DNA of 13,201 bases. It comes from an uncultured Alphaproteobacteria bacterium (GTDB lineage: Bacteria; Pseudomonadota; Alphaproteobacteria; Reyranellales; Reyranellaceae). Both the position numbers and the translations under genes were made by a program. The stretch covers positions 1 to 13,201 of the forward strand of contig CAIYWM010000990.1 in assembly GCA_903929895.1 (NCBI GenBank), given 5' to 3'. Positions 7,190 to 13,201 of the stretch are shown here, piece after piece (position 1 is the first letter of the stretch; every line of letters starts with the position of its first letter). The notes beneath the pieces were generated by a model that saw only the letters and a program-made list of their open reading frames with translations, was not told the origin of the DNA and did no database searches.

Positions 7190-7942
7190 ATGCCCCCTAG
7201 CACCAAGAAAACAAAGATAAGCTCGGCCGATTTCGCGAGCCTTTACGAAGGCTTCAACGCGCCGGTCTCGCGCTTCGATTGTGGCCGCAAGTGCGCGCCC
7301 CTGAACGATGGCGAGCCGGTCTGCTGTTCGACGCAGAACGCCGTGCCGGTCGTGCACAAGGTCGAATGGGACCTGCTCAAGTCCCGCACCGACCTGTGGT
7401 CGAAGTTCAAGCCCTACGATTACTCGACCAGAATGATCGTCGAGGAGCTGACCTCCGACTGCATGGCCATCCACTGCAAGGGCGCGCGCCACTGCGAGCG
7501 CGACAACCGCACGATCGCCTGCCGCGGCTTCCCCTTCTACCCCTACCTGACGCGGCAGAAGGAATTCGTCGGCATCGGCACCTACTGGGTGTTCGAGGAT
7601 CGCTGCTGGATGATGTCCAACCTCGAGATCGTCGATCGCAAGTTCGTCGAGGAGTTCATCGCCACCTACGAGGCGCTGTTCGTCAAGGACAAGGACGAGT
7701 TCGATACCTACGTCACCTTCTCCGCCACGGCGCGACGGACCTACTCGCGCTGGAAGCGCGAGATCCCCCTGCTCGGCCGCAGGGGCGAGCTGCTGATCGT
7801 GACACCCTCGACCGGGGAGATCCGGCCCGGCAAGCGGAAGGACTTTCCGAAGACCGAGCCGTTCAATTCGGACAAGAACTACCGCCAAGCCATCAAGGAC
7901 GCTGGCGGCGTCTATCCCAAGGACGGCCTGCGCCCGGGCTGA
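7190..7942 (+). CDS. Cysteine-rich putative metal-binding protein, YkgJ-like
   Basis: A 250-residue soluble protein with nine cysteines. They are arranged as C31-x3-C35-x9-C45-C46 near the N-terminus, a second group C91, C96, C102 and C111, and a lone C139. The CC pair and the later C-R-G-F-P (111-115) resemble the YkgJ-type cysteine-cluster family, thought to bind zinc or an iron-sulfur centre, but spacing differs from the compact YkgJ core. The C-terminal third (from ~180) is basic, with no cysteines. There is no signal peptide or membrane segment, so it is probably cytosolic. The ribosome site is poor, but no later ATG keeps the first cysteine group. It follows the methyltransferase gene by 71 nt and may have its own promoter. 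It converges on the M28 gene with only 4 bp between stop codons. Function unknown. Confidence 0.75.
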   Translation: MPPSTKKTKISSADFASLYEGFNAPVSRFDCGRKCAPLNDGEPVCCSTQNAVPVVHKVEWDLLKSRTDLWSKFKPYDYSTRMIVEELTSDCMAIHCKGARHCERDNRTIACRGFPFYPYLTRQKEFVGIGTYWVFEDRCWMMSNLEIVDRKFVEEFIATYEALFVKDKDEFDTYVTFSATARRTYSRWKREIPLLGRRGELLIVTPSTGEIRPGKRKDFPKTEPFNSDKNYRQAIKDAGGVYPKDGLRPG

Positions 7943-7946
7943 CCTC

Positions 7947-9215
7947 TCAACGGCGCCACGTCGCTGCTTCCGCCGGCGTTGCGTTGCAAGCGGCGGCGAC
8001 CAGCGCGGCCGTTAGCAGGGTGGCTTGCCGCAGCTCGCTTTGCGCGACCTTGTCGCGCGTGTCGGCGGGGGTGAGCACGACCCGCAGGTGCGCATTGGGA
8101 TCGTCGAAGCCCGCCACCAGTCGGATCGCTGGGATGCCGCCCGCCGCGAAGTTCGCGTGGTCGGAATTGGTCATGAGCGGCCGCACGGTGCGCAGGGATT
8201 GGCCATTGGCCTCGGCAACCCCCAGGAGGAACGGCTCGACGCCGGCATAGCCGCTGGTGAGCGCGGCGAGGTTGGGGCTGCCCGCCACCGAGTCGAGATT
8301 GACGTTGAGCGCGATCTTCGCGCGCTCGGCCTCGCTCAACGCTTTGACATACTGCGCCGAGCCGGTCAGCGCCCATTCCTCAACGCTGAAGAACATCACC
8401 CTCAGGCCGCGCGGCCACTTCGCCACTTCCGGCGACAGCGCCCGAGTCACCGCCAGCACGGCCGCAAGCCCGGTGCCGTTGTCCATGGCGCTCTCGGCCA
8501 GGTCGTGGCCGTCGACATGCGCCGACAGCACCACCCATTCGTCGGTCTGGCCGGGATAGTCGAACACCAGCGTCTCGGTCTCGGCCGGCCCCTCCGCGGT
8601 CTCGATGGCGATCGTGACGGATGGAAAGCCCGTCGAACGGCGCGCCAGCTTCGCGGCCGTCTCAGGCGAAATGCCAAGCGCGGGAATGCCCTCGCCGGAG
8701 TCGCGCCCCGAGGAGCCCGCCACCACGTGGCCCGCCAGCGGACCGCCGATCAGGAACCCTACGGCGCCATGGGCGCGCGCCATATCGTACTTGCGACGGC
8801 GATGGATCGTGCCCGCCGCGAACATCAGCTCGTGCCGCACCAGCACGATGCGGCCGGCGACCTCCGCCTTGTGCGCCTCGAACTCCTCGGGTGTGCCGCG
8901 CCCGAGGTCGATCACCTCCGCGGTAAGGCCGGGCGTCGCGATGGTGCGCACCAGCGGATGGCAAGGCGCAAACGTACCGCCCGGCAGCTTCAGCGTCGCC
9001 GACTTGGCCTGCCAGCCATGGTAGGGCACCGGGATTGATCGGCCTGAATTGGCCGGCGACGCCGCCCGCACGCGCTCGCGCAACAGCGCAAACGCCTTCT
9101 TTTCGCTCTCGGTGCCCGAGAGACGGCCACCGCAATCGCAGATGTCGTTGAAGTCGCGCCACAGCGCCTCGTCGGCCGCGAGCCGACCCATCAGATTGGC
9201 GTCGAGACGCATCAT
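7947..9215 (-). CDS. M28-family zinc metallopeptidase with PA-like insert, no signal peptide
   Basis: A 422-residue co-catalytic zinc aminopeptidase-type enzyme. The M28 residues are all present: SAHVDGHD (231-238; His233), SAMDNGTG (242-249; Asp245 bridging), FFSVEEWALTGS (275-286; Glu279 catalytic, Glu280 metal), NLDS (306-309; Asp308), and NSDHANFAAGGIPAI (350-364; His353). Residues ~95-200 form a PA-like domain between the N-terminal segment and the catalytic core. Most M28 enzymes are secreted, but this one has no signal peptide, so a cytosolic role on imported peptides or amides is inferred. The first ATG (9215) directly follows the lysR TGA. An AAAGGG ribosome site at 9219-9224 is 3 nt from it but 6 nt from a second ATG at 9212, so the real start may be one codon later. 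It is the second gene of a lysR-peptidase operon. Confidence 0.9.
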   Translation of the reverse strand: MMRLDANLMGRLAADEALWRDFNDICDCGGRLSGTESEKKAFALLRERVRAASPANSGRSIPVPYHGWQAKSATLKLPGGTFAPCHPLVRTIATPGLTAEVIDLGRGTPEEFEAHKAEVAGRIVLVRHELMFAAGTIHRRRKYDMARAHGAVGFLIGGPLAGHVVAGSSGRDSGEGIPALGISPETAAKLARRSTGFPSVTIAIETAEGPAETETLVFDYPGQTDEWVVLSAHVDGHDLAESAMDNGTGLAAVLAVTRALSPEVAKWPRGLRVMFFSVEEWALTGSAQYVKALSEAERAKIALNVNLDSVAGSPNLAALTSGYAGVEPFLLGVAEANGQSLRTVRPLMTNSDHANFAAGGIPAIRLVAGFDDPNAHLRVVLTPADTRDKVAQSELRQATLLTAALVAAACNATPAEAATWRR

Positions 9216-10094
9216 TCACCCTTTCAGTTTTTCGTCGAGCATGTCGAGGAACGCCGTCGCCAGCACCGAAGGCTCGCGGTCGCGGCGATGGAAGGCGCCG
9301 ATCTCGTAGGTGACGGCGGGCTCGAACGGCCGCGTCACGAGGCCGAGATGCTCGAAGCTGCGCGCCGACAGCGGATCGACGATCGACCATCCGGCGCCCG
9401 CCGCCACCAGGCCGCAGAGGCTGGCGAAGAACTCGGCCTCGACCACGGCATTGACCGATACGCCTGCCGCCGAGAAGACGCCGCGGATGCGGTTGGGTAC
9501 CTGATGCGAGCGCGCCGGCATCACCATCGCGTGCGCGCCGAGCAGTTCCGGCGTCAGCAGCTTGCGCGAGGCGAGCGCATGGCGCGGCGGCAGGATGGCG
9601 ACGCACCGCATCGCGTAGCGCCGGACCTCGATCTGGCTCTCGTCGATCGGCAACTCGGCGATTCCGATGTCGAAGCTCTCGGTCGGCAGGAGCTGGCTCA
9701 CCACGTCGGAATGGCGCGAGATCAGCCGCACCGATACGCCGGGACGCTCGGCCAGGAACTGCGCCACCAGATTGGGTAACAGGGAGATGGCGGCCGAGGG
9801 GTGGCTGGCGATCGCCAGACGCCCCGACTGCCCCTCGCGGATCTGCACGGTCGCGGCCTGCAGCCGGTCGACCTCGCCCAGCACGCGGCTTGCTTCCGCA
9901 TAGAACAGGATCCCCTCGGCCGTCGGCTTAAGCCGGCCGTTGGCGCGCTCGAACAGGGAGAAGCCCACCGTCTCCTCCAGACGCGCGATCTGGGTGCTGA
10001 CCGCGGGTTGGGTCACGCCCATGGCGCCCGCGGCGGCGGTCATGGAGCGGTGATCGACTACCGCCCGGAAGGCTTCGAGAAGCTTGACGTCCAT
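9216..10094 (-). CDS. LysR-family transcriptional regulator
   Basis: A 292-residue DNA-binding regulator. The N-terminal winged helix-turn-helix occupies ~1-60, with the recognition region SMTAAAGAMGVTQPAVSTQI (17-36) and FSLFERANGRLKPTAEG typical of the family. A linker helix follows, and from ~92 a periplasmic-binding-protein-like effector domain (GRLAIASHPS... FDIGIAELPI... GAGWSIVDPL). LysR proteins usually bind as tetramers and often activate a divergent promoter in response to a small effector. Here the divergent target would be the amino-acid ABC importer and M20 gene 116 bp away, and the co-transcribed M28 gene lies directly downstream with no gap. Effector unknown. The start at 10094 is supported by the conserved first helix (MDVKLLEAFRAVVDH). 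Confidence 0.92.
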   Translation of the reverse strand: MDVKLLEAFRAVVDHRSMTAAAGAMGVTQPAVSTQIARLEETVGFSLFERANGRLKPTAEGILFYAEASRVLGEVDRLQAATVQIREGQSGRLAIASHPSAAISLLPNLVAQFLAERPGVSVRLISRHSDVVSQLLPTESFDIGIAELPIDESQIEVRRYAMRCVAILPPRHALASRKLLTPELLGAHAMVMPARSHQVPNRIRGVFSAAGVSVNAVVEAEFFASLCGLVAAGAGWSIVDPLSARSFEHLGLVTRPFEPAVTYEIGAFHRRDREPSVLATAFLDMLDEKLKG

Positions 10095-10099
10095 ACTCT

Positions 10100-10114
10100 A
10101 TAAACAGCCGTTAT
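10100..10114. promoter_or_regulatory. Candidate LysR operator (T-N11-A palindrome)
   Basis: ATAA (10100-10103) and TTAT (10111-10114) form an inverted repeat around 7 nt and satisfy the T-N11-A pattern of LysR boxes (T10101, A10113). It lies 6-20 nt upstream of the lysR ATG, over its ribosome-site region, which would suit autorepression. There is no binding evidence, and a four-base arm is short. Confidence 0.4.
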
Positions 10115-10155
10115 CGGTGATTCAGACAATTGGTCATACCTCTCCTAGCAAAACC

Positions 10156-10172
10156 CCTGCCGATCCGGCAGG
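10156..10172. promoter_or_regulatory. Perfect 7-bp palindrome in lysR/ABC intergenic region
   Basis: CCTGCCG (10156-10162) and CGGCAGG (10166-10172) are exact inverted repeats around ATC. It lies 38 nt upstream of the ABC ATPase start and 62 nt from the lysR start. No T-run follows, so it looks more like an operator or leader hairpin than a terminator. Confidence 0.45.
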
Positions 10173-10210
10173 CTGCAATACACCGGCATAGGAATTGCTT
10201 ATGGAGTGAC

Positions 10211-10975
10211 ATGAGCAGTACGAGCCCCCTCATCCTCGCGGACGGCATCACCAAGCGCTTTGGTGCCAACCAAGTGCTCACCCGCGTGTCTCTGGAAGTC
10301 CTGGAGCGCGACGTCGTCTGTGTCGTGGGCCCGTCGGGCTCGGGCAAGACAACGCTGCTGCGCTGCCTTGCGCTGCTGGAAGAGCCGAGCGAGGGCCGCG
10401 TGGTGATGGAAGGCGTGCCCATTTCGACGCCATCGCCGAACAAGCAGGTCAAGGCCGCGGCCCGCGAAGTTCGCTCGGAAATCGGCATGGTGTTTCAGCA
10501 CTTCAACCTGTGGCCCCACATGTCGGTGCTCCAGAATCTGATCGAAGCGCCGATCCGAGTGAAGAAGATGCCCAGGGACAAGGCCGTCGCCATTGCCGAG
10601 TCGCTACTGAAGAAGGTCGACCTGTTCGAGAAGCGCGACGCCTATCCGGCGCGCCTGTCGGGCGGCCAGCAGCAGCGCGTGGCGATTGCCCGCGCTTTGG
10701 CCATGTCGCCCAAGGTCCTGCTGTTCGACGAGGCAACCAGCGCGCTCGATCCCGAGCTGCGCCGCGAAGTGCTCGCCGTCATGCGCCAGCTCGCGCGCGA
10801 GGGCATGACCAAGCTGGTCGTCACGCACGAGATGGGCTTCGCGCGCCATGTCGGCACGCGGACCGTGTTCATGGATCGAGGCGAGATCGTCGAGGCGGCG
10901 CCGGGTTCGGCCTTCTTCGATGCGCCGCAGACGGAGCGCGCCCAGCGCTTCCTGCAGCAGTTCGCGGATGAGTGA
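10211..10975 (+). CDS. Polar amino-acid ABC importer, ATP-binding protein (GlnQ/HisP type)
   Basis: A 254-residue ATPase that powers uptake from the cytosolic face. Visible motifs are Walker A GPSGSGKTT (40-48), Q-loop VFQHFNLWPHMSV (94-106), signature LSGGQQQR (149-156), Walker B VLLFDEATSALDP (169-181; Asp173, Glu174), and the His206 switch in VVTHEMGFAR. THEMGFAR and FFDAPQTERAQRFL are typical of the polar amino-acid (PAAT) subfamily. I start at 10211 (MSSTSPLIL), where GGAG (10203-10206) precedes the ATG by 4 nt; the frame is open back to 10130, but that extension does not look like protein. It is the first gene of the operon, divergent from lysR, with the binding-protein gene 25 nt downstream. 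The substrate is unknown. Confidence 0.93.
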   Translation: MSSTSPLILADGITKRFGANQVLTRVSLEVLERDVVCVVGPSGSGKTTLLRCLALLEEPSEGRVVMEGVPISTPSPNKQVKAAAREVRSEIGMVFQHFNLWPHMSVLQNLIEAPIRVKKMPRDKAVAIAESLLKKVDLFEKRDAYPARLSGGQQQRVAIARALAMSPKVLLFDEATSALDPELRREVLAVMRQLAREGMTKLVVTHEMGFARHVGTRTVFMDRGEIVEAAPGSAFFDAPQTERAQRFLQQFADE

Positions 10976-11000
10976 TGGGGAAGGTCAACAAGGGAGACCG

Positions 11001-11810
11001 ATGATGGGTGTAGCAAGGATATTGGGTGCGCTCGCGCTGGCCGGCACGGTTGGCGCGTTTTCGATCACGGGGGCGGAAGCCCAGCAGACGCAGTCGCGTC
11101 TCTACGAGGTGACCAAGAGCAAGAAGCTCAGGGTCTGCCAGTTCCCGCTCTACTATTCGATCTCGTTCCGCAATTCCAAGACCGGCGAGATCGAGGGCAT
11201 CGATGCCGACCTCGCGAAGGAATTCGCCAAGGAGCTCGACGCCAAGCTGGAGATCGTCGAGTCGAGCTTCGGCTCGTTCATCGCCGACCTGCAGGCCGGC
11301 AAGTGCGAGATCGGCATGTTCGGCGTCGGCGCCACGATGAAGCGCGGCCAGGCCGTCGAGTTCTCCAAGCCCTACCTGCTGACCAACCTCTACGCGGTCA
11401 CCCGCAAGGACAGCAAGATCAAGGAGTGGAAGGACATCGACCAGAAGGGCGTGAAGGCTGCCGTGTCTCTGGGCAGCTACATGGAACCCTTCATGAAGGG
11501 CTACGTGAAGAACGCCGAGGTCGTCTCGGTGGCGCCGCCCAACACGCGCGAGGCCGAGCTGGTCGCGCAGCGCGTCGACGTCATCATCACCGACTTCCCG
11601 ACCGCGATCAAAGTGACCGACGAGTTCGACTGGGCGACCTACATCCTGCCCAACGAGAAGCTCGCCATCACGCCCTACGCCTATGTCGTGCCGCAGGGCG
11701 ACCAGATCTGGCTGAACTACGTCAACCTGTTCGTCGACACGATCAAGCTCGACGGCCGGCTGCTGAAGTACGCCAAGAAGCACAAGCTCGACCCGATCGT
11801 CGCGCCGTAA
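11001..11810 (+). CDS. Amino-acid ABC importer, periplasmic substrate-binding protein
   Basis: A 269-residue family-3 solute-binding protein. A Sec signal peptide (residues 1-27, MMGVARILGALALAGTVGAF then AEA) is probably cleaved before QQTQ. The mature protein has the two-lobe pattern: LRVCQFPLYYSISF (43-56), GEIEGIDADLAKEFAKEL (62-79), GTM-like block GVGATMKRGQAVEFSKPY (108-125), whose Arg115 corresponds to the residue that usually binds the ligand carboxylate, and VDVIITDFPTAIK (192-204), whose Asp198 sits where many members bind the amino group. This fits an amino-acid-like ligand but not a specific one. Two ATGs stand in tandem: GGGAG at 10992-10996 is 4 nt from 11001 and 7 nt from 11004, so the second is equally likely. 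A repeat mosaic follows the stop codon and separates it from the permease gene. Confidence 0.92.
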   Translation: MMGVARILGALALAGTVGAFSITGAEAQQTQSRLYEVTKSKKLRVCQFPLYYSISFRNSKTGEIEGIDADLAKEFAKELDAKLEIVESSFGSFIADLQAGKCEIGMFGVGATMKRGQAVEFSKPYLLTNLYAVTRKDSKIKEWKDIDQKGVKAAVSLGSYMEPFMKGYVKNAEVVSVAPPNTREAELVAQRVDVIITDFPTAIKVTDEFDWATYILPNEKLAITPYAYVVPQGDQIWLNYVNLFVDTIKLDGRLLKYAKKHKLDPIVAP

Positions 11811-11819
11811 TCAAGCTTG

Positions 11820-11922
11820 CCTCCCCCGTCAGCGGGGGAGGTGTCAGCGTCTAACGCTGACGGAGGGGTCATGCCCCCTCCGTCGCCGCAAGCGGCGCCA
11901 CCTCCCCATTTGAATGGGGAGG
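11820..11922. repeat. Mosaic of intergenic palindromes, cloverleaf-like
   Basis: This 103-bp block between binding-protein and permease genes is nearly all inverted repeat. Perfect stems: 9 bp CCTCCCCCG/CGGGGGAGG (11820-11841, loop 4); 8 bp GTCAGCGT/ACGCTGAC (11843-11861, loop 3); 7 bp GGAGGGG/CCCCTCC (11862-11881, loop 6); 5 bp CGCCG/CGGCG (11884-11897, loop 4); 10 bp CCTCCCCATT/AATGGGGAGG (11901-11922, loop 2). In addition GGGGAGGTG (11835-11843) pairs with CACCTCCCC (11899-11907), closing the three middle arms into a cloverleaf as an alternative fold. The modular make-up resembles dispersed intergenic palindromes known from alphaproteobacteria. In mRNA it could stabilise the upstream binding-protein message or attenuate permease expression, as REP elements do; that is inference. 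Confidence 0.85.
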
Positions 11923-11937
11923 AAAAGTGAGGAGTGG

Positions 11938-12603
11938 ATGTTCAAGTACCAATTCCGCTGGGATACGGTCTGGGGAAGCTTCGACTTCCTGATGGGCGGC
12001 CTGCAGATGACGCTGGTCATCTCGGCGATCACGCTGGTGCTGGCGATGGTCGGCGGGCTGATCATCGCGCTGCTCGACATGTCGCGTTTCCGGATCCTGC
12101 GCTGGATCGGTATCTCGATCGGCGAGGTCGTGAGCAACACGCCGATCCTGGTGCAGCTCCTCTGGGTCTACTACGTGCTGCCGATCGTGTTCGGGGTCCG
12201 CATCGAGGCGCTGGTCGCCCTGATCATCGGCCTTGCCCTCTATCAGGCGTCATTCATTTCCGAGGTCTACCGCTCCGGTATCCAGAGCGTGCCCAAGGGC
12301 CACCGCGAGGCGGCCCAGGTGCTCGGCCTGACGCCGCTGCAGTCGTTCAACCGCATCGTGCTGCCGCAGGCGATCCGCATGACCCTGCCGCCGCTCGCCT
12401 CGAACTTCGTGCAGCTCATCAAGTTCTCCTCGCTGGGCGCCGTCATCTCGGTGAGCGAGATCACCCGGCGCGGCATGGAGCTCTCGGCGACCAACTTCCG
12501 GCCGCTCGAGACCTTCACCTTCATTGCCGTGGTCTACTTCTTCATCTGCTGGCCGCTCGCCATGGCCATCCGCTTCTGGGAACGCAGGCTGCAGGCTCGC
12601 TGA
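11938..12603 (+). CDS. Amino-acid ABC importer, permease subunit (HisM/GlnP type)
   Basis: A 221-residue inner-membrane protein with about five hydrophobic segments (from ~22-45, 66-86, 90-108, 160-175 and 190-212). GLQMTLVISAITLVLAMVGG (21-40) is the typical PAAT first helix, SNTPILVQLLWVYY (67-80) is the equivalent of the family RGTPLLVQ motif, and the EAA loop that docks to the ATPase is REAAQVLGLTPLQSFNRIVL (123-142) followed by PQAIR. The start at 11938 has AGGAG (11930-11934) only 3 nt upstream; an in-frame ATG at 11914 lies within the repeat hairpin and is less likely. It is the only permease seen in the operon, so either it forms a homodimer or a second permease lies beyond the window. 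Its TGA overlaps the M20 start by one base. Confidence 0.93.
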   Translation: MFKYQFRWDTVWGSFDFLMGGLQMTLVISAITLVLAMVGGLIIALLDMSRFRILRWIGISIGEVVSNTPILVQLLWVYYVLPIVFGVRIEALVALIIGLALYQASFISEVYRSGIQSVPKGHREAAQVLGLTPLQSFNRIVLPQAIRMTLPPLASNFVQLIKFSSLGAVISVSEITRRGMELSATNFRPLETFTFIAVVYFFICWPLAMAIRFWERRLQAR

Positions 12604-13201
12604 TGTCGTCGAAAATCCGCACCGAACTGGCGCGCCGCGTCGAAGGCTCGCTCGACCGTCTCATCGCCGTGACGCAACGGCTGGTCGCCGTGGCCTCGCC
12701 CAATCCGCCGAGCGACACGTTCGACGTGGCCGCCGTGGCCGAAGCGCTGCTGCGCGAGATTCCCGGAATCGAGATCGAGCGGGTCGAGCCGGAGCCGCGC
12801 ATCGTATCGCTGATCGGCCGTATCCGCGGCCGTGCGCCCGGGCGCCGCCTGATCTTCAACGGGCATCTCGACACCTTCCCGCTGCTGGAGAACCTGCCGT
12901 GGACCGTGCCGCCGCTGGGCGGCGTGCTGAAGGACGGCAAGCTCTACGGTCGTGGCGTCTGCGACATGAAGGGCGGCATCGCCTGCTCGCTGCTCGCGGC
13001 TTTGCTGCTGGCCGAGAATCGCGACGCCTGGGACGGCGAGATCGTGCTCACCCTGGCCGGCGACGAGGAGAACATGGGCTCGCTGGGATCGGGATATCTC
13101 CTGAAGCATTTCCCGCACGCCGCCGGCGACGCCAATATATGCGGCGATGTCGGCTCGCCCAAAGTCGTGCGCTTCGGCGAGAAGGGCCTGATGTGGGTCG
13201 A
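12603..13201 (+). CDS. M20-family metallopeptidase/deacylase (ArgE/DapE/ACY1 type), 3' end outside window
   Basis: The first 199 residues of a co-catalytic zinc amidohydrolase are visible; the frame is open to the window end. Motifs: NGHLDTFP (86-93; His88 metal, Asp90), YGRGVCDMKGG (115-125; Asp121 bridging metal), and AGDEENMGSLGS (152-163; Glu155 catalytic, Glu156 metal). ICGDVG (179-184) puts Asp182 where many relatives have Glu as ligand. The dimerisation domain begins near RFGEKGLMWV. The family removes N-acyl groups from amino acids (ArgE, aminoacylase), cleaves N-succinyl-diaminopimelate (DapE) or hydrolyses small peptides and carbamoyl compounds. The ATG at 12603 overlaps the permease TGA (TGATG), so it is co-translated with the importer, suggesting it processes the imported compound. 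The exact substrate cannot be told from this half. Confidence 0.9.
   Translation, partial: MSSKIRTELARRVEGSLDRLIAVTQRLVAVASPNPPSDTFDVAAVAEALLREIPGIEIERVEPEPRIVSLIGRIRGRAPGRRLIFNGHLDTFPLLENLPWTVPPLGGVLKDGKLYGRGVCDMKGGIACSLLAALLLAENRDAWDGEIVLTLAGDEENMGSLGSGYLLKHFPHAAGDANICGDVGSPKVVRFGEKGLMWV

Noticed and set aside
7279..8250. Plus-strand frame overlapping the Cys-rich gene and running into the M28 gene
   Set aside because: Out-of-frame Arg-rich translation; it would overlap two better-supported genes.
8025..9038. Plus-strand open frame (337 codons) opposite the M28 peptidase
   Set aside because: Arg/Ala/His-rich shadow; the minus strand has a full set of M28 active-site residues in the right order.
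10130..10210. N-terminal extension of the ABC ATPase to an upstream ATG
   Set aside because: The 27 extra residues are unlike the family, cover the palindrome in the regulatory region, and lack a ribosome site; GGAG precedes the ATG at 10211.
10848..11000. Upstream extension of the binding-protein frame into the ATPase gene
   Set aside because: It would place a basic, unstructured stretch before a good signal peptide; GGGAG stands just before 11001/11004.
10869..11783. Minus-strand open frame (304 codons) opposite the binding protein
   Set aside because: Composition dominated by Val, Asp, Leu, Gly and Arg with no family pattern; the plus strand encodes a clear signal peptide and solute-binding fold.
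11820..11922. Possible tRNA or small structured RNA because of the cloverleaf shape
   Set aside because: Arm sizes, loop sequences and the missing anticodon/T-arm consensus do not fit tRNA; the modular palindromes fit an intergenic repeat mosaic.

Overview
The window is a compact, GC-rich stretch with almost no non-coding space. It most resembles an alphaproteobacterial chromosome. This rests on the gene content: a GCS2/plant-type glutamate-cysteine ligase beside rsmE and ubiA, an ETFB/METTL20-type protein lysine methyltransferase, and GC-rich mosaic palindromes of the kind common between alphaproteobacterial genes. I cannot fix the genus from sequence alone. I see no phage, transposase, CRISPR array, tRNA or rRNA. 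Fifteen protein genes are supported; the first (tldD) and the last (M20 peptidase) run off the window.

Layout. (1) 1-657 (+): C-terminal part of TldD, the metalloprotease partner of TldE. (2) 729-5449 (-): a five-gene, same-strand run read rsmE, gshA, a two-domain VOC protein, a Tat/Sec-exported small protein, and a ketopantoate-reductase-family oxidoreductase. The last three are tightly packed (14-nt gap, ATGA overlap, 1-nt gap), so they are probably one transcript, perhaps with gshA. A hairpin overlaps the end of this run and faces the end of tldD. (3) 5524-7942 (+): ubiA (ubiquinone biosynthesis) overlapping by one base an ETFB/L7-L12-type lysine methyltransferase, then a cysteine-rich putative metal-binding protein. 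(4) 7947-10094 (-): a LysR regulator followed, with no gap, by an M28 metallopeptidase that lacks a signal peptide. (5) 10211-13201 (+), divergent from lysR: ATPase, periplasmic binding protein and permease of a polar amino-acid ABC importer, then an M20 deacylase/peptidase overlapping the permease stop.

The left two thirds is mostly housekeeping: rRNA modification, glutathione and ubiquinone synthesis, protein methylation. The right third looks like a nutrient-scavenging cassette. The importer brings in an amino acid or derivative, and two metal-dependent hydrolases (M28 and M20) could cleave amide or peptide bonds, under possible control of the divergent LysR protein. The substrate cannot be read from the sequence.

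The most structured non-coding DNA is at 11820-11922, between the binding-protein and permease genes. It holds five perfect-stem palindromes and an outer 9-bp closing stem, a cloverleaf-like mosaic. A second point of interest is the lysR/ABC intergenic region, which carries a T-N11-A-type palindrome next to the lysR start and a separate 7-bp-stem palindrome. Nothing in the window makes a strong case for an entirely new molecular system; the importer plus two-hydrolase cassette and the repeat mosaic are the best leads.
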